A stretch of 39,587 nucleotides of DNA from Salimicrobium halophilum (GTDB lineage Bacteria; Bacillota; Bacilli; Bacillales; Halobacillaceae), in assembly GCF_900100295.1 (NCBI RefSeq), contig NZ_FNEV01000015.1, forward strand, positions 1 through 39,587. Direction: 5' to 3'. Below are positions 1 to 5,656 of the stretch, piece by piece. A program made the position numbers and the translations under genes. Under the pieces are notes generated by a model. That model was not told the origin of the DNA. It did no database searches and saw nothing but the letters and a program-made list of their open reading frames with translations. Position 1 is the stretch's first letter; each line of letters opens with the position of its first letter.

Positions 1-51
1 AGCGTCCCAAGTAGGATTCGAACCTACGACCTACAGCTTAGAAGGCTGTTG
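1..51 (-). other. Left attachment site: tRNA-Arg(TCT) 3' fragment
   Basis: The first 51 bases are identical to 39537-39587. Read on the minus strand they give the anticodon arm (loop CTTCTAA, anticodon TCT), variable loop, T arm and 3' acceptor strand TTGGGAC of a tRNA-Arg. The sequence beyond base 51 does not continue into a D arm, so this copy is a 3' fragment left by integration and not a working tRNA. The base after the discriminator G is C then T, so CCA is not encoded. Confidence 0.93.
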
Positions 52-165
52 GTGCCGTTCCACAAGTTATTTTATTGTATCACAAAATGCTTTCGCATCA
101 ACGTTTGTTGCTTTCAAATTTTATATTTTGTTTTGTGTTTTTCCGTTTTGGTACTGATTTTCACG

Positions 166-197
166 AAAATGGTATCCTGTTGGTATCCTAGATACTA
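166..197 (+). repeat. Left integrase arm-type sites (candidate)
   Basis: GGTATCC occurs at 171-177 and again at 182-188, 11 bp apart, followed by AGATACTA at 190-197. The same three blocks recur next to the right att site (39448-39465 and 39480-39487) with the same 11-bp step. Paired direct repeats at both ends of an element with a tyrosine integrase are what arm-type binding sites look like. Function is inferred. Confidence 0.6.
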
Positions 198-243
198 CAT
201 TCTTATTCCAAGTTTCTACTATTATATGTGCATAATAAGATTA

Positions 244-287
244 AATGAAAAAAGACAGCCTATCCATGTTACCGGACGGGCTGTCTT
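244..287 (-). terminator. Rho-independent terminator of the moron gene
   Basis: On the minus strand a 9-bp stem (AAGACAGCC with GGCTGTCTT, arms 279-287 and 252-260) is followed directly by a T-rich run. It lies just past the stop codon of the gene at 292-732 and closes that transcript before the att site. Confidence 0.85.
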
Positions 288-291
288 CTCT

Positions 292-732
292 TTATGCTCT
301 CCATTTGGAGATCTGTTGGTACATCTTCTTATCGCACTCCACATGAAGCACCATATCCTCATCTTCTTCGTGAGGCTGTAAGTACAGAAACGCGCTGGAC
401 GTGTCTTTCTTTCGACCGCCTACAGCAGCACCACCAATCGCACCGAGAGGTCCGAGAACAAGGCCCCCGCCAATAGCTCCGGCAGCTGCTTTCCCTCCAC
501 TACGTTCGGCGTCTTTCTCCCATACGATGTCTTTCAGATCCGCACGAATGTTATCGTTACCTGGAACAAAGATTTTCACCACCCCGTTCTCTTTCTCTTT
601 GAACATGTTGGTCTTATCAAATCCTTGTGGAAACTTCGCATTCAACTTTTCACTACCGGCGATGATGTTCAGTTCGACTTTCGGTTTCATGTGATCTTTC
701 GTACCTTCGACAAACCACTGTTTAAATCCCAT
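292..732 (-). CDS. Moron protein with glycine-zipper segment, unknown function
   Basis: A 146-residue protein I do not recognise as a named family. The start is placed at the ATG at 732 (MGFKQWF) because AAGGAGG lies 9 bases upstream; a longer frame from 768 has no such site and would overlap the promoter. Residues about 78-102 form a Gly/Ala-rich stretch with a GxxxG-like pattern (AAAGAIGGGLVLGPLGAIGG), which could pack as a membrane-associating hairpin. The flanking parts look like mixed beta/alpha soluble sequence with an acidic, then basic end. It follows the lysis operon terminator and has its own -10 (TATAAT at 767-772) and its own terminator, the usual set-up of a lysogenically expressed moron. 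Superinfection exclusion or another host-altering role is possible but unproven. Confidence 0.75.
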   Translation of the reverse strand: MGFKQWFVEGTKDHMKPKVELNIIAGSEKLNAKFPQGFDKTNMFKEKENGVVKIFVPGNDNIRADLKDIVWEKDAERSGGKAAAGAIGGGLVLGPLGAIGGAAVGGRKKDTSSAFLYLQPHEEDEDMVLHVECDKKMYQQISKWRA

Positions 733-766
733 CCGAATCATCCTCCTTATGGTATGTATACGTTTC

Positions 767-795
767 ATTATAATGGAAGTTTCAAAAAAAGGGAA
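767..795 (-). promoter_or_regulatory. Candidate sigma-A promoter for the moron
   Basis: A perfect TATAAT hexamer (minus strand, 767-772) stands about 35 bases upstream of the moron start. The -35 region 17 bp away (TTCCCT, 790-795) is a weak match, so the assignment rests on the -10 and on the position between a terminator and a strong ribosome-binding site. Confidence 0.5.
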
Positions 796-820
796 ATAAC
801 CCCTCTAATGTAAGAGGGGT
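783..820 (-). terminator. Terminator of the lysis operon
   Basis: Perfect 8-bp stem (ACCCCTCT 799-806 with AGAGGGGT 813-820, 6-base loop), followed on the minus strand after eight bases by a run of seven T. It lies about 10 bases beyond the amidase stop. The T run is set off from the stem, so efficiency may be moderate. Confidence 0.6.
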
Positions 821-830
821 AAGTGGTTAC

Positions 831-1571
831 TTAGTCACTACCCTGGATAAGCTCACGATCCAGCCCTACATACAATAGACCGATTGCATCCGATTCGAGA
901 AGCTCTCCCTTTTCAAGTTTCTCTCGATGAACAGAGCTGATGGATGGCTCTCCTTTTTGCTCCAGACGACGAAGGACACGAGCTGTACTGTTCTTGATTG
1001 CTTCATTACTCGGTTTATACATTTTCTGTTTCTCTCCCTTTTTAACTTTTTCAGCAGTACTGACACCTTTGACAGCTGTTGCGCGATTAATGACAGCTTC
1101 GTAATCAAATTCCGGACACGGCTTCCAGCTATACCCCGGGAACTCATCGTGGCCACGAGTGCGTTTATAATTCGGTAGGTCTTTCACGAGACACTTATGC
1201 AGGTCATAGAGCGATTGCTTCTGAGCGTCCGTAGGTTCGGTGTCTCGAAAGTCACCAACTAAGCAGATGCCTAACGCGAAGCTATTGCTGTTGCCTACGT
1301 GATACCCTATAACTCTTGGATGATGACACCACTGGATCGTGCCGTCTTTCTCTATGACGAAGTGATACGCTACTTCTGGCCACCCCTGTCCTTTTGGTTT
1401 AGGGTTTGTATGAAATCGAGCAAACGAAAAAGCATCACCCCCATCTGTAAGAGAATGATGTATCGCAATGTCTGTTTTTGCTGCTGTGCTATTTGTCGGG
1501 TTCCTTCCATCGTGTGGCAAGTCGGGTCTTACATTTTCAAGTTGAGGTAAAGATTCAAAGCTGAATGGCAT
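831..1571 (-). CDS. Endolysin: N-acetylmuramoyl-L-alanine amidase
   Basis: A 246-residue endolysin that should cleave the bond between N-acetylmuramic acid and L-alanine in peptidoglycan at the end of the lytic cycle. Residues about 25-165 form an Amidase_2 (PGRP-like) domain: IHHS at 37-40 supplies the first zinc ligand, VAYHF holds the catalytic-type Tyr69, and H141 and C152 complete the zinc site (H-x10-C spacing as in T7 lysozyme). Residues about 185-245 match the C-terminal cell-wall domain seen in Bacillus XlyA-type amidases (ending LLYVGLDRELI). There is no signal peptide, so export depends on the holin. The ATG overlaps the holin stop by one base (TAATG), implying translational coupling. 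Confidence 0.93.
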   Translation of the reverse strand: MPFSFESLPQLENVRPDLPHDGRNPTNSTAAKTDIAIHHSLTDGGDAFSFARFHTNPKPKGQGWPEVAYHFVIEKDGTIQWCHHPRVIGYHVGNSNSFALGICLVGDFRDTEPTDAQKQSLYDLHKCLVKDLPNYKRTRGHDEFPGYSWKPCPEFDYEAVINRATAVKGVSTAEKVKKGEKQKMYKPSNEAIKNSTARVLRRLEQKGEPSISSVHREKLEKGELLESDAIGLLYVGLDRELIQGSD

Positions 1572-2020
1572 TATTTACGCCCCTCTTTCTTTCCGTAGCT
1601 GTAATCGTCATCTTTAAAAGCCTCCACTGCTTTCTTGAGTGGTGCTGGTACTGGCATCCCCATCTTCCCGAGATTCTCCGTGATACTGATAAATTCATTC
1701 ACCAGATAATATAAAATCGTCGCGGCCATCACGGACACTTGAAATTCACCAATAGCTAATGGCTCACCAATCTGATCAAGATAAACCTTATCGAAGATAT
1801 GAGCCAGAGCCACTACACCGAAAATCATCACCTTTTTCGGTATCCCCCAGAACCCTACCTCGGCTCGGACATTATTGTTATGCCATGCCGCCATGAGTCC
1901 ACTTACAAAATCGAAGCTGACAAAAAACAAAAGCGCTCCTAGTAGCACGCTCCATTCTCCGAATAAATAACTGATAAAAAACGATGCCCCCATCGTCCCT
2001 GCTTTCGCTGTATTCATCAT
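1571..2020 (-). CDS. Phage holin, toxin-secretion/lysis (holin_4) family
   Basis: Small integral membrane protein that should open the membrane so the downstream amidase reaches the wall. It has hydrophobic segments near residues 8-40 (FFISYLFGEWSVLLGALLFFVSFDFVSGLM), 60-75 (VMIFGVVALAHIF) and 90-110, and a charged C-terminus ending KKEGRK. These match the Cph1/TcdE-type holin_4 family in length (about 150) and layout. I put the start at 2020 (MMNTAKAG, 149 residues): the AAAGGATGG Shine-Dalgarno then has normal spacing, whereas the upstream in-frame ATG at 2029 lies against it. The gene forms a two-gene lysis operon with the amidase. Confidence 0.85.
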   Translation of the reverse strand: MMNTAKAGTMGASFFISYLFGEWSVLLGALLFFVSFDFVSGLMAAWHNNNVRAEVGFWGIPKKVMIFGVVALAHIFDKVYLDQIGEPLAIGEFQVSVMAATILYYLVNEFISITENLGKMGMPVPAPLKKAVEAFKDDDYSYGKKEGRK

Positions 2021-2064
2021 TACATCCATCCTTTGCCCCCTAACTAAGCAATACCTTTTAATAG

Positions 2065-2088
2065 AAAAAGAGGAGCCGCAGCCCCTCT
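2065..2088 (-). terminator. Terminator after the 38-residue gene
   Basis: Minus-strand stem GAGGGGC/GCTCCTC (one G-T pair, TGCG loop) followed immediately by five T. It starts six bases past the stop at 2095 and lies only about 45 bases before the holin start. Confidence 0.8.
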
Positions 2089-2094
2089 CCTGAA

Positions 2095-2211
2095 TTATTT
2101 CTTTCCTTTTTTATTACCCTTGGCATACTTTCCTTTGTGACCATTACGCTGATTGGCTTGTTTGGTTTTGGACTGTCCCTGTTTACCGATAACTCTCACC
2201 TCCCGAACCAT
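2095..2211 (-). CDS. 38-residue lysine-rich protein, unknown
   Basis: A small frame reading MVREVRVIGKQGQSK..., very basic and ending GNKKGKK, with no hydrophobic segment. I do not recognise it. AGGAGGTG lies about 9 bases before the ATG, which is strong support for translation, but that Shine-Dalgarno is in the 3' arm of the terminator hairpin at 2211-2243, so the site is buried when that hairpin forms. It is followed by its own terminator. A nucleic-acid-binding or toxin-like peptide would fit the composition; neither is shown. Confidence 0.55.
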   Translation of the reverse strand: MVREVRVIGKQGQSKTKQANQRNGHKGKYAKGNKKGKK

Positions 2212-2243
2212 AATAAAAAGCACCTCCTGGGTGGAGATGCTTT
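2211..2243 (-). terminator. Terminator of the 59-residue gene, overlapping the next RBS
   Basis: 11-bp stem (AAAGCATCTCC with GGAGGTGCTTT, one G-T pair, 5-base loop) and then TTTTTATT on the minus strand. The stem overlaps the upstream gene's stop codon, and its 3' arm contains the AGGAGGTG of the 38-residue gene. A transcript that passes this point therefore carries a hairpin over the next ribosome-binding site. Confidence 0.85.
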
Positions 2244-2421
2244 AAACCTCTGTACTTTTTAATATTTTAATATGTTCCGACGGTACTCCTACTTCTGAAC
2301 CTATCGCTTTTTTAGCCATTTGTTCGTCATACTCACCAAGTGTGATTTCTGTTATGCGACTACCCTTGTTAACTTCCGAAAAACTCTCCGTCACTGTGTA
2401 CTTGATTTCAAAATCTTTCAT
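2242..2421 (-). CDS. 59-residue protein, unknown
   Basis: Reads MKDFEIKYTVTESFSEVNKG... to ...IKILKSTEV. It is a soluble, mildly acidic small protein with an alternating beta-like N-terminal half (FEIKYTVTESF) and a helical second half; no family recognised. AAAGGAGGAG precedes the ATG at good spacing. That Shine-Dalgarno is one arm of a perfect 12-bp inverted repeat (2423-2434 with 2469-2480), so translation or transcription start may be controlled there. The gene is a single unit: a long 5' non-coding region before it and a terminator overlapping its stop codon. Confidence 0.7.
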   Translation of the reverse strand: MKDFEIKYTVTESFSEVNKGSRITEITLGEYDEQMAKKAIGSEVGVPSEHIKILKSTEV

Positions 2422-2422
2422 A

Positions 2423-2480
2423 GTAAAACTCCTCCTTTGTATCCTATAGTAGTAATACGAATATAACAGAGGAGTTTTAC
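2423..2480 (-). promoter_or_regulatory. 12-bp inverted repeat over the Shine-Dalgarno of the 59-residue gene
   Basis: GTAAAACTCCTC at 2423-2434 and GAGGAGTTTTAC at 2469-2480 are perfect inverted copies separated by 34 bp. If transcription starts upstream of 2480 the RNA would fold with its Shine-Dalgarno and the bases up to the start codon paired. If it starts within the loop (AT-rich, with TATATT and TACTAT), the repeat would be a DNA operator instead. The palindrome CTGATATATCAG lies further upstream at 2562-2573. Confidence 0.6.
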
Positions 2481-2624
2481 GTTTTGTGGGAAATTTCTTT
2501 AAAAAATTTAACTTTCATCTACGACGCATAAGATTCCGTTAGTTTAAATTACCCACAAATACTGATATATCAGCATTTATAGAGGTTTATAGATAGGAGT
2601 GTAGAGTTATGCGTCACAAATATT

Positions 2625-2655
2625 AAAAGAAAAAAGCACCCATAATGAGTGCTTT
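2625..2655 (-). terminator. Terminator of the ribbon-helix-helix gene
   Basis: 9-bp stem (AAAGCACTC with GGGTGCTTT, one T-G pair, 5-base loop) followed by a T run on the minus strand. The stem overlaps the stop codon at 2654-2656, the same arrangement as at 2211-2243. Confidence 0.85.
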
Positions 2656-2824
2656 AATCCTTCTTGTTTCTCCGGTACTCCTCGATCATCTTCTCTTCCT
2701 CAATGAACTCTTTCATTTTCACGTTCACCCAGGTTGAAACTTTGATACCTTTCTTTCCAGCGTACTTACAAAATTCATCGTACACGCCATCCTCTAAGGT
2801 AATATTGTGTCGACTGGTGCTCAT
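2654..2824 (-). CDS. Small ribbon-helix-helix (CopG/Arc-like) regulator
   Basis: A 56-residue protein reading MSTSRHNITLEDGVYDEFCKY and then AGKKGIKVSTWVNVKMKEFIEEE. The pattern is that of a ribbon-helix-helix fold: a short polar strand (SRHNITL), helix 1 (EDGVYDEFCKYAGKK), a turn with the typical 'VSTWVN' start of helix 2, and a charged end. Such proteins bind DNA as dimers through the strand. GGAGGTG lies 5 bases before the ATG. A perfect 8-bp dyad overlaps its -35 box, so autorepression is likely. It lies between the tail and lysis modules, not in the lysogeny region, and has its own terminator. Confidence 0.75.
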   Translation of the reverse strand: MSTSRHNITLEDGVYDEFCKYAGKKGIKVSTWVNVKMKEFIEEEKMIEEYRRNKKD

Positions 2825-2852
2825 GTAACCACCTCCAAAATAGCATGGTTAC

Positions 2853-2881
2853 ATTGTCCAATAATTACCTATAACTATCAA
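2853..2881 (-). promoter_or_regulatory. Candidate sigma-A promoter of the RHH gene
   Basis: Minus strand TTGATA (2876-2881), a 17-bp spacer and GACAAT (2853-2858). The spacing is ideal and the hexamers match consensus at 5 and 4 of 6 positions. It lies about 30 bases upstream of the RHH start codon. Confidence 0.55.
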
Positions 2882-2899
2882 TACACACTAATGTGTATT
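2880..2899. promoter_or_regulatory. Dyad operator (candidate) over the RHH promoter
   Basis: AATACACA-CTAA-TGTGTATT is a perfect 8-bp inverted repeat with a 4-base centre. Its edge shares two bases with the -35 box at 2876-2881. The position and symmetry fit an operator for the dimeric RHH protein encoded just downstream. Confidence 0.55.
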
Positions 2900-2922
2900 A
2901 AGACACATAAGATTCCTGATGT

Positions 2923-3042
2923 TTAACTACTAAAATACCCACGTTCCGTCAGTTCGGCATCTACGGCTTCTTTACGAGAAGTTGGTACGTTTTCATAAGG
3001 GAACAACCCTGCTTCGATCATGTCTGCATAAATACTCGCCAT
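2923..3042 (-). CDS. 39-residue phage protein, XkdX position
   Basis: Reads MASIYADMIEAGLFPYENVP... to ...LTERGYFSS. It sits where PBSX-type phages carry XkdX and other phages carry CD1375-like mini proteins, at the 3' end of the tail-fibre operon. The sequence (short amphipathic N-terminus, a PTSRKEAVDAEL helix) resembles that small class only in general form. AAGGAAG lies 8 bases before the ATG, and the gene follows the previous stop by one base, so it belongs to the tail operon. Function unknown. Confidence 0.65.
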   Translation of the reverse strand: MASIYADMIEAGLFPYENVPTSRKEAVDAELTERGYFSS

Positions 3043-3043
3043 T

Positions 3044-3400
3044 CTAAGCACTTCCTTTCATTGCTTGTAGTTCCATATCTAATTCGATAAGAGACTGCTT
3101 CAACGATGTAATTTCTTCCTGAGAAAGCATGTCCTGTTCAATTAGTGCCATTTTCACATCTGAGTTTTCTCGTTCCAGTCTTTCGATTCGCTCCTTGTCC
3201 CTTAAAGGACGTTCGACATACTCATAAAAAAGACCGTCTTCTGATGTGTATTTAAGTACAGACTTTTTACCTTCTTTTTGTTCAGGATCAGGTATTGTGT
3301 CAACCTCTATTCCGTCAACTTTTTGGTCATCTTCAAGCATAGACGGCTGGTAGTGTATTCTCACTACTTCGTTTTTAGCATTTAAAAATACTATCGGCAT
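3044..3400 (-). CDS. Tail-fibre-associated protein with C-terminal coiled coil
   Basis: A 118-residue protein with a beta-rich N-terminal half (MPIVFLNAKNEVVRIHYQP) and a heptad-like helical half from about residue 66 (ERIERLERENSDVKMALIEQDML...). It lies directly after the propeller-like fibre gene, the place of XkdW in PBSX. Proteins of this kind are often small fibre-attachment or chaperone-like factors; here that is inferred from position. I do not recognise a family. Confidence 0.65.
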   Translation of the reverse strand: MPIVFLNAKNEVVRIHYQPSMLEDDQKVDGIEVDTIPDPEQKEGKKSVLKYTSEDGLFYEYVERPLRDKERIERLERENSDVKMALIEQDMLSQEEITSLKQSLIELDMELQAMKGSA

Positions 3401-3411
3401 ATTTATCCCTC

Positions 3412-4479
3412 CTAGTATTGTTCTAGTAAGCCTACTTTTTGCGCTGTATAATAAGAACCTACTGCAATTTCATAGTTGTCGGAAATGTACAGACATTCAG
3501 TATCCGCATCAGACAATCCAACATTTCTCCATACGATGTTTAACTCTTCATCAAGTTTATCTATACCGTTATTGAATCCATTTACATACAAGTACAAAGA
3601 CCCGCTTTCCATTTTACCTTCCATACCGTAAGGGTTTAGACTGCTCATATCTGTTGTTGATATAGTATTACCGTCAGTGTCCTTTTGGATTATGTCATCC
3701 GAGCTTATAAGGCAGTACGAATTACCATTCGCATCAGACGCTACGCCAAAAACACTACTACCAACTACTTCTTCCCAAGCAATCCCTCCATTGCCAGCGT
3801 TGATTTTAGTCAACCTACCGCCATTGTCCCCCAAAAATAGGAGGTCATTAATATCATCATAGTGCATTGAAGTGATCATATCGCTATGACTTAGATTCCT
3901 GAACCAAACGGAACTACTAAAATCTTCATTCCAGCGTTCAATCCGTGTAGAGCTTGACCTGAACGTCGCCACAAACACATCATTAGAAACGGGGTCTTGT
4001 ATAATTTCGGTTACGTCGAGATAACTACTATCTGTATTTTCATTTACACTGGACCCACTCGTTGCATCAATTCTGAATGCACCGCTCTCGCCCCCTACGT
4101 AAAAATAATTGCTAGGGGCGCTTTTGTGTTCCGCCAATGAAGAAAAATCGTCTCCAGCAATCCCGTAAACGTCGTTACTTAACACTGACCAAACTAAGCT
4201 ACCGTTAGGATCATATTTTTGAATGTAAGTACCGTAATCGGTAATAACATAAACATTGCTTAATCCATCGACAATCACATCTTCATGACCGCTGCGCATA
4301 GCATCTTCTTCCCAAACTCTCGTCACATATGATAAAACGTATTGCATAAACTCTTTCCAACTTCCGCTCACGATGCCTTTCGGCATAACGTCTTTTTTCC
4401 ATGTACCATTGACGTTACTCCATGCACTTACAACTTTCCGCCATGTGCCACTAATATTTACCCATGTTTGCTTCGCCAT
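3412..4479 (-). CDS. Beta-propeller-like tail fibre / receptor-binding protein
   Basis: A 355-residue protein. The first 45 residues hold three short tryptophan repeats (NISGTWRKV, NVNGTWKKD, IVSGSWKEF), as in phage proteins that attach to the tail tip. From about residue 60 it carries repeated motifs of the PQQ/WD-like kind: DGLSNVYVITDYGTYIQKYD, NDVFVATFRSSSTRIERWN, NDLLFLGDNGGRLTKIN, GNSYCLISSDDIIQKDTDG, SLYLYVNGFNNGIDKLD. Each is a strand pair followed by a K-x-D/N turn, suggesting five to seven blades. It lies between the N-P-H repeat fibre gene and the small XkdW-position gene, so it is probably the distal host-contact protein. The fold is inferred. Confidence 0.75.
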   Translation of the reverse strand: MAKQTWVNISGTWRKVVSAWSNVNGTWKKDVMPKGIVSGSWKEFMQYVLSYVTRVWEEDAMRSGHEDVIVDGLSNVYVITDYGTYIQKYDPNGSLVWSVLSNDVYGIAGDDFSSLAEHKSAPSNYFYVGGESGAFRIDATSGSSVNENTDSSYLDVTEIIQDPVSNDVFVATFRSSSTRIERWNEDFSSSVWFRNLSHSDMITSMHYDDINDLLFLGDNGGRLTKINAGNGGIAWEEVVGSSVFGVASDANGNSYCLISSDDIIQKDTDGNTISTTDMSSLNPYGMEGKMESGSLYLYVNGFNNGIDKLDEELNIVWRNVGLSDADTECLYISDNYEIAVGSYYTAQKVGLLEQY

Positions 4480-4487
4480 TACATCAC

Positions 4488-5117
4488 CTACTCATACTGG
4501 AAGTAGATGTCGCCATCACTTCCACCTGTAGGATCTGCGGTTCCAAACGTAATTTTTCTGTGAATATTGGCAGTGCCTGTATGATTATCAAATTCCGTTT
4601 TAGTGGCTTGTTGGTCATCAGTTACATTTCCGAGTCCGACCTGAGATTTCGTCACATTATGAGGGTTCGTTTCATCCGCCTGATGCGTCGTAACTTGATC
4701 TCTGGTTTGCTTTGCATAACTACCCTCAGCAACGGTTCCAGAGGTGGTGCCGAAGTTTTTATTAAAAGCAGTATTCTTTATAAAAGAAGGTTCAGCACCA
4801 ATCTTCGCTGTCGTAATTCCATGAGGGTTAGATGCGTTTATATGAGCGTTCAAATCCTCCTGGTTCACTTCTCCGACTGGCTGATAAGCTGTCCCGTCAT
4901 AATGACGGAGCACAGGATTCGTGCCACTCGTATCAAACCACAAAGGGTCTACGGTCGGATCGGCTGGTTCTGTATCACTAACTGGAATTTCCTTTTGTGC
5001 CTGAGCATCTATTTCATCCCAGTTCTCATTGAGCATCGTTTCTATATTAAATGTGTCTGCACCATCGGTGGCAGGGTCTTTTTTGTATAAACCGAATTTA
5101 TTTGTATTTGTCGCCAT
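4488..5117 (-). CDS. Tail fibre protein with NPH repeats (XkdV position)
   Basis: A 209-residue protein. The N-terminal 50 residues (NKFGLYKKDPATDGADTFNI, ENWDEID) are the usual baseplate-anchoring head of Bacillales tail fibres. The middle carries the repeated signatures NASNPHGITTAKIGAEP and DETNPHNVTKSQVGLGNVTD, each beginning a fibre repeat. The C-terminus (FGTADPTGGSDGDIYFQYE) is a common fibre tip ending. It is much shorter than long XkdV-type fibres, with only two or three repeats, so the separate propeller-like protein downstream may provide the receptor-binding part. Confidence 0.85.
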   Translation of the reverse strand: MATNTNKFGLYKKDPATDGADTFNIETMLNENWDEIDAQAQKEIPVSDTEPADPTVDPLWFDTSGTNPVLRHYDGTAYQPVGEVNQEDLNAHINASNPHGITTAKIGAEPSFIKNTAFNKNFGTTSGTVAEGSYAKQTRDQVTTHQADETNPHNVTKSQVGLGNVTDDQQATKTEFDNHTGTANIHRKITFGTADPTGGSDGDIYFQYE

Positions 5118-5128
5118 TGTTATCCCTC

Positions 5129-5656
5129 CTATCCAAACGGAGCAAAGTTACTTAGGGTCTCCGTCTCCAAATCATTCAGTGTCATAGCTTCAATCTCATC
5201 CACGGTGTAGTACCGGAAGGTGAATTCCATACGCAAGTGAGCCGGCTTCGTATCTTCCAATGCCTGCTCTACGTCATTCATATTCGGTGGTCGTCCAATG
5301 AAAGAGTTGAACGTAATCTCGATGACTCCCGTAAAAGATACGTCACAGTCACCATTGGTATATGAGTCGGCCACGGCTTTTAAGAGATCAGCATCAACCT
5401 GTCCGGATCCACGTGATTTAGAGATAAGCACCGAACGTCGTTCACTGTCCGGTTTACTATCATCTACACTGATGCCGTATTCTTTCTCATATATTTCAAG
5501 CGCCCAGGTCGCTGTACTGAAATCCATCTGATCTCGCAAGTCCTGAACGCTTAATCGCAAGTCATCGATCACCAGCTGCTCACTATCAAATATTTCATTA
5601 ATGATGCCACTCTTCCGTAGATGCGGAGGCAGCATCTCGATCATCGTTTTAGGCAA
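5129..5656 (-). CDS. xkdU: Baseplate protein, XkdU/YmfQ family
   Basis: A 175-residue protein starting MPKTMIEMLPPHLRKSGIINEIF, typical of the XkdU (DUF2313, YmfQ-like) family that follows the GpJ-type baseplate protein in contractile phages and joins the wedge to the fibres. The sequence ALEIYEKEYGI and the later RSVLISKSRGSGQVD are conserved family features. The start overlaps the end of the upstream gene by 8 bases, and the length is usual for the family. Confidence 0.85.
   Translation of the reverse strand: MPKTMIEMLPPHLRKSGIINEIFDSEQLVIDDLRLSVQDLRDQMDFSTATWALEIYEKEYGISVDDSKPDSERRSVLISKSRGSGQVDADLLKAVADSYTNGDCDVSFTGVIEITFNSFIGRPPNMNDVEQALEDTKPAHLRMEFTFRYYTVDEIEAMTLNDLETETLSNFAPFG

Noticed and set aside
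49-381. Plus-strand frame of 110 codons at the left end
   Set aside because: Runs from the att site through arm sites and a terminator into the antisense of the moron; sequence is AT-driven F/Y/C-rich and lacks a ribosome-binding site.
2580-2625. Plus-strand ATG with GGAGTG-like site near 2609
   Set aside because: The frame ends after five codons.
2853-2899. Toxin-antitoxin pair formed by the RHH protein and its neighbour
   Set aside because: The neighbouring 59-residue gene is a separate transcription unit more than 200 bp away with no toxin-family sequence, so there is no direct sign of a pair.
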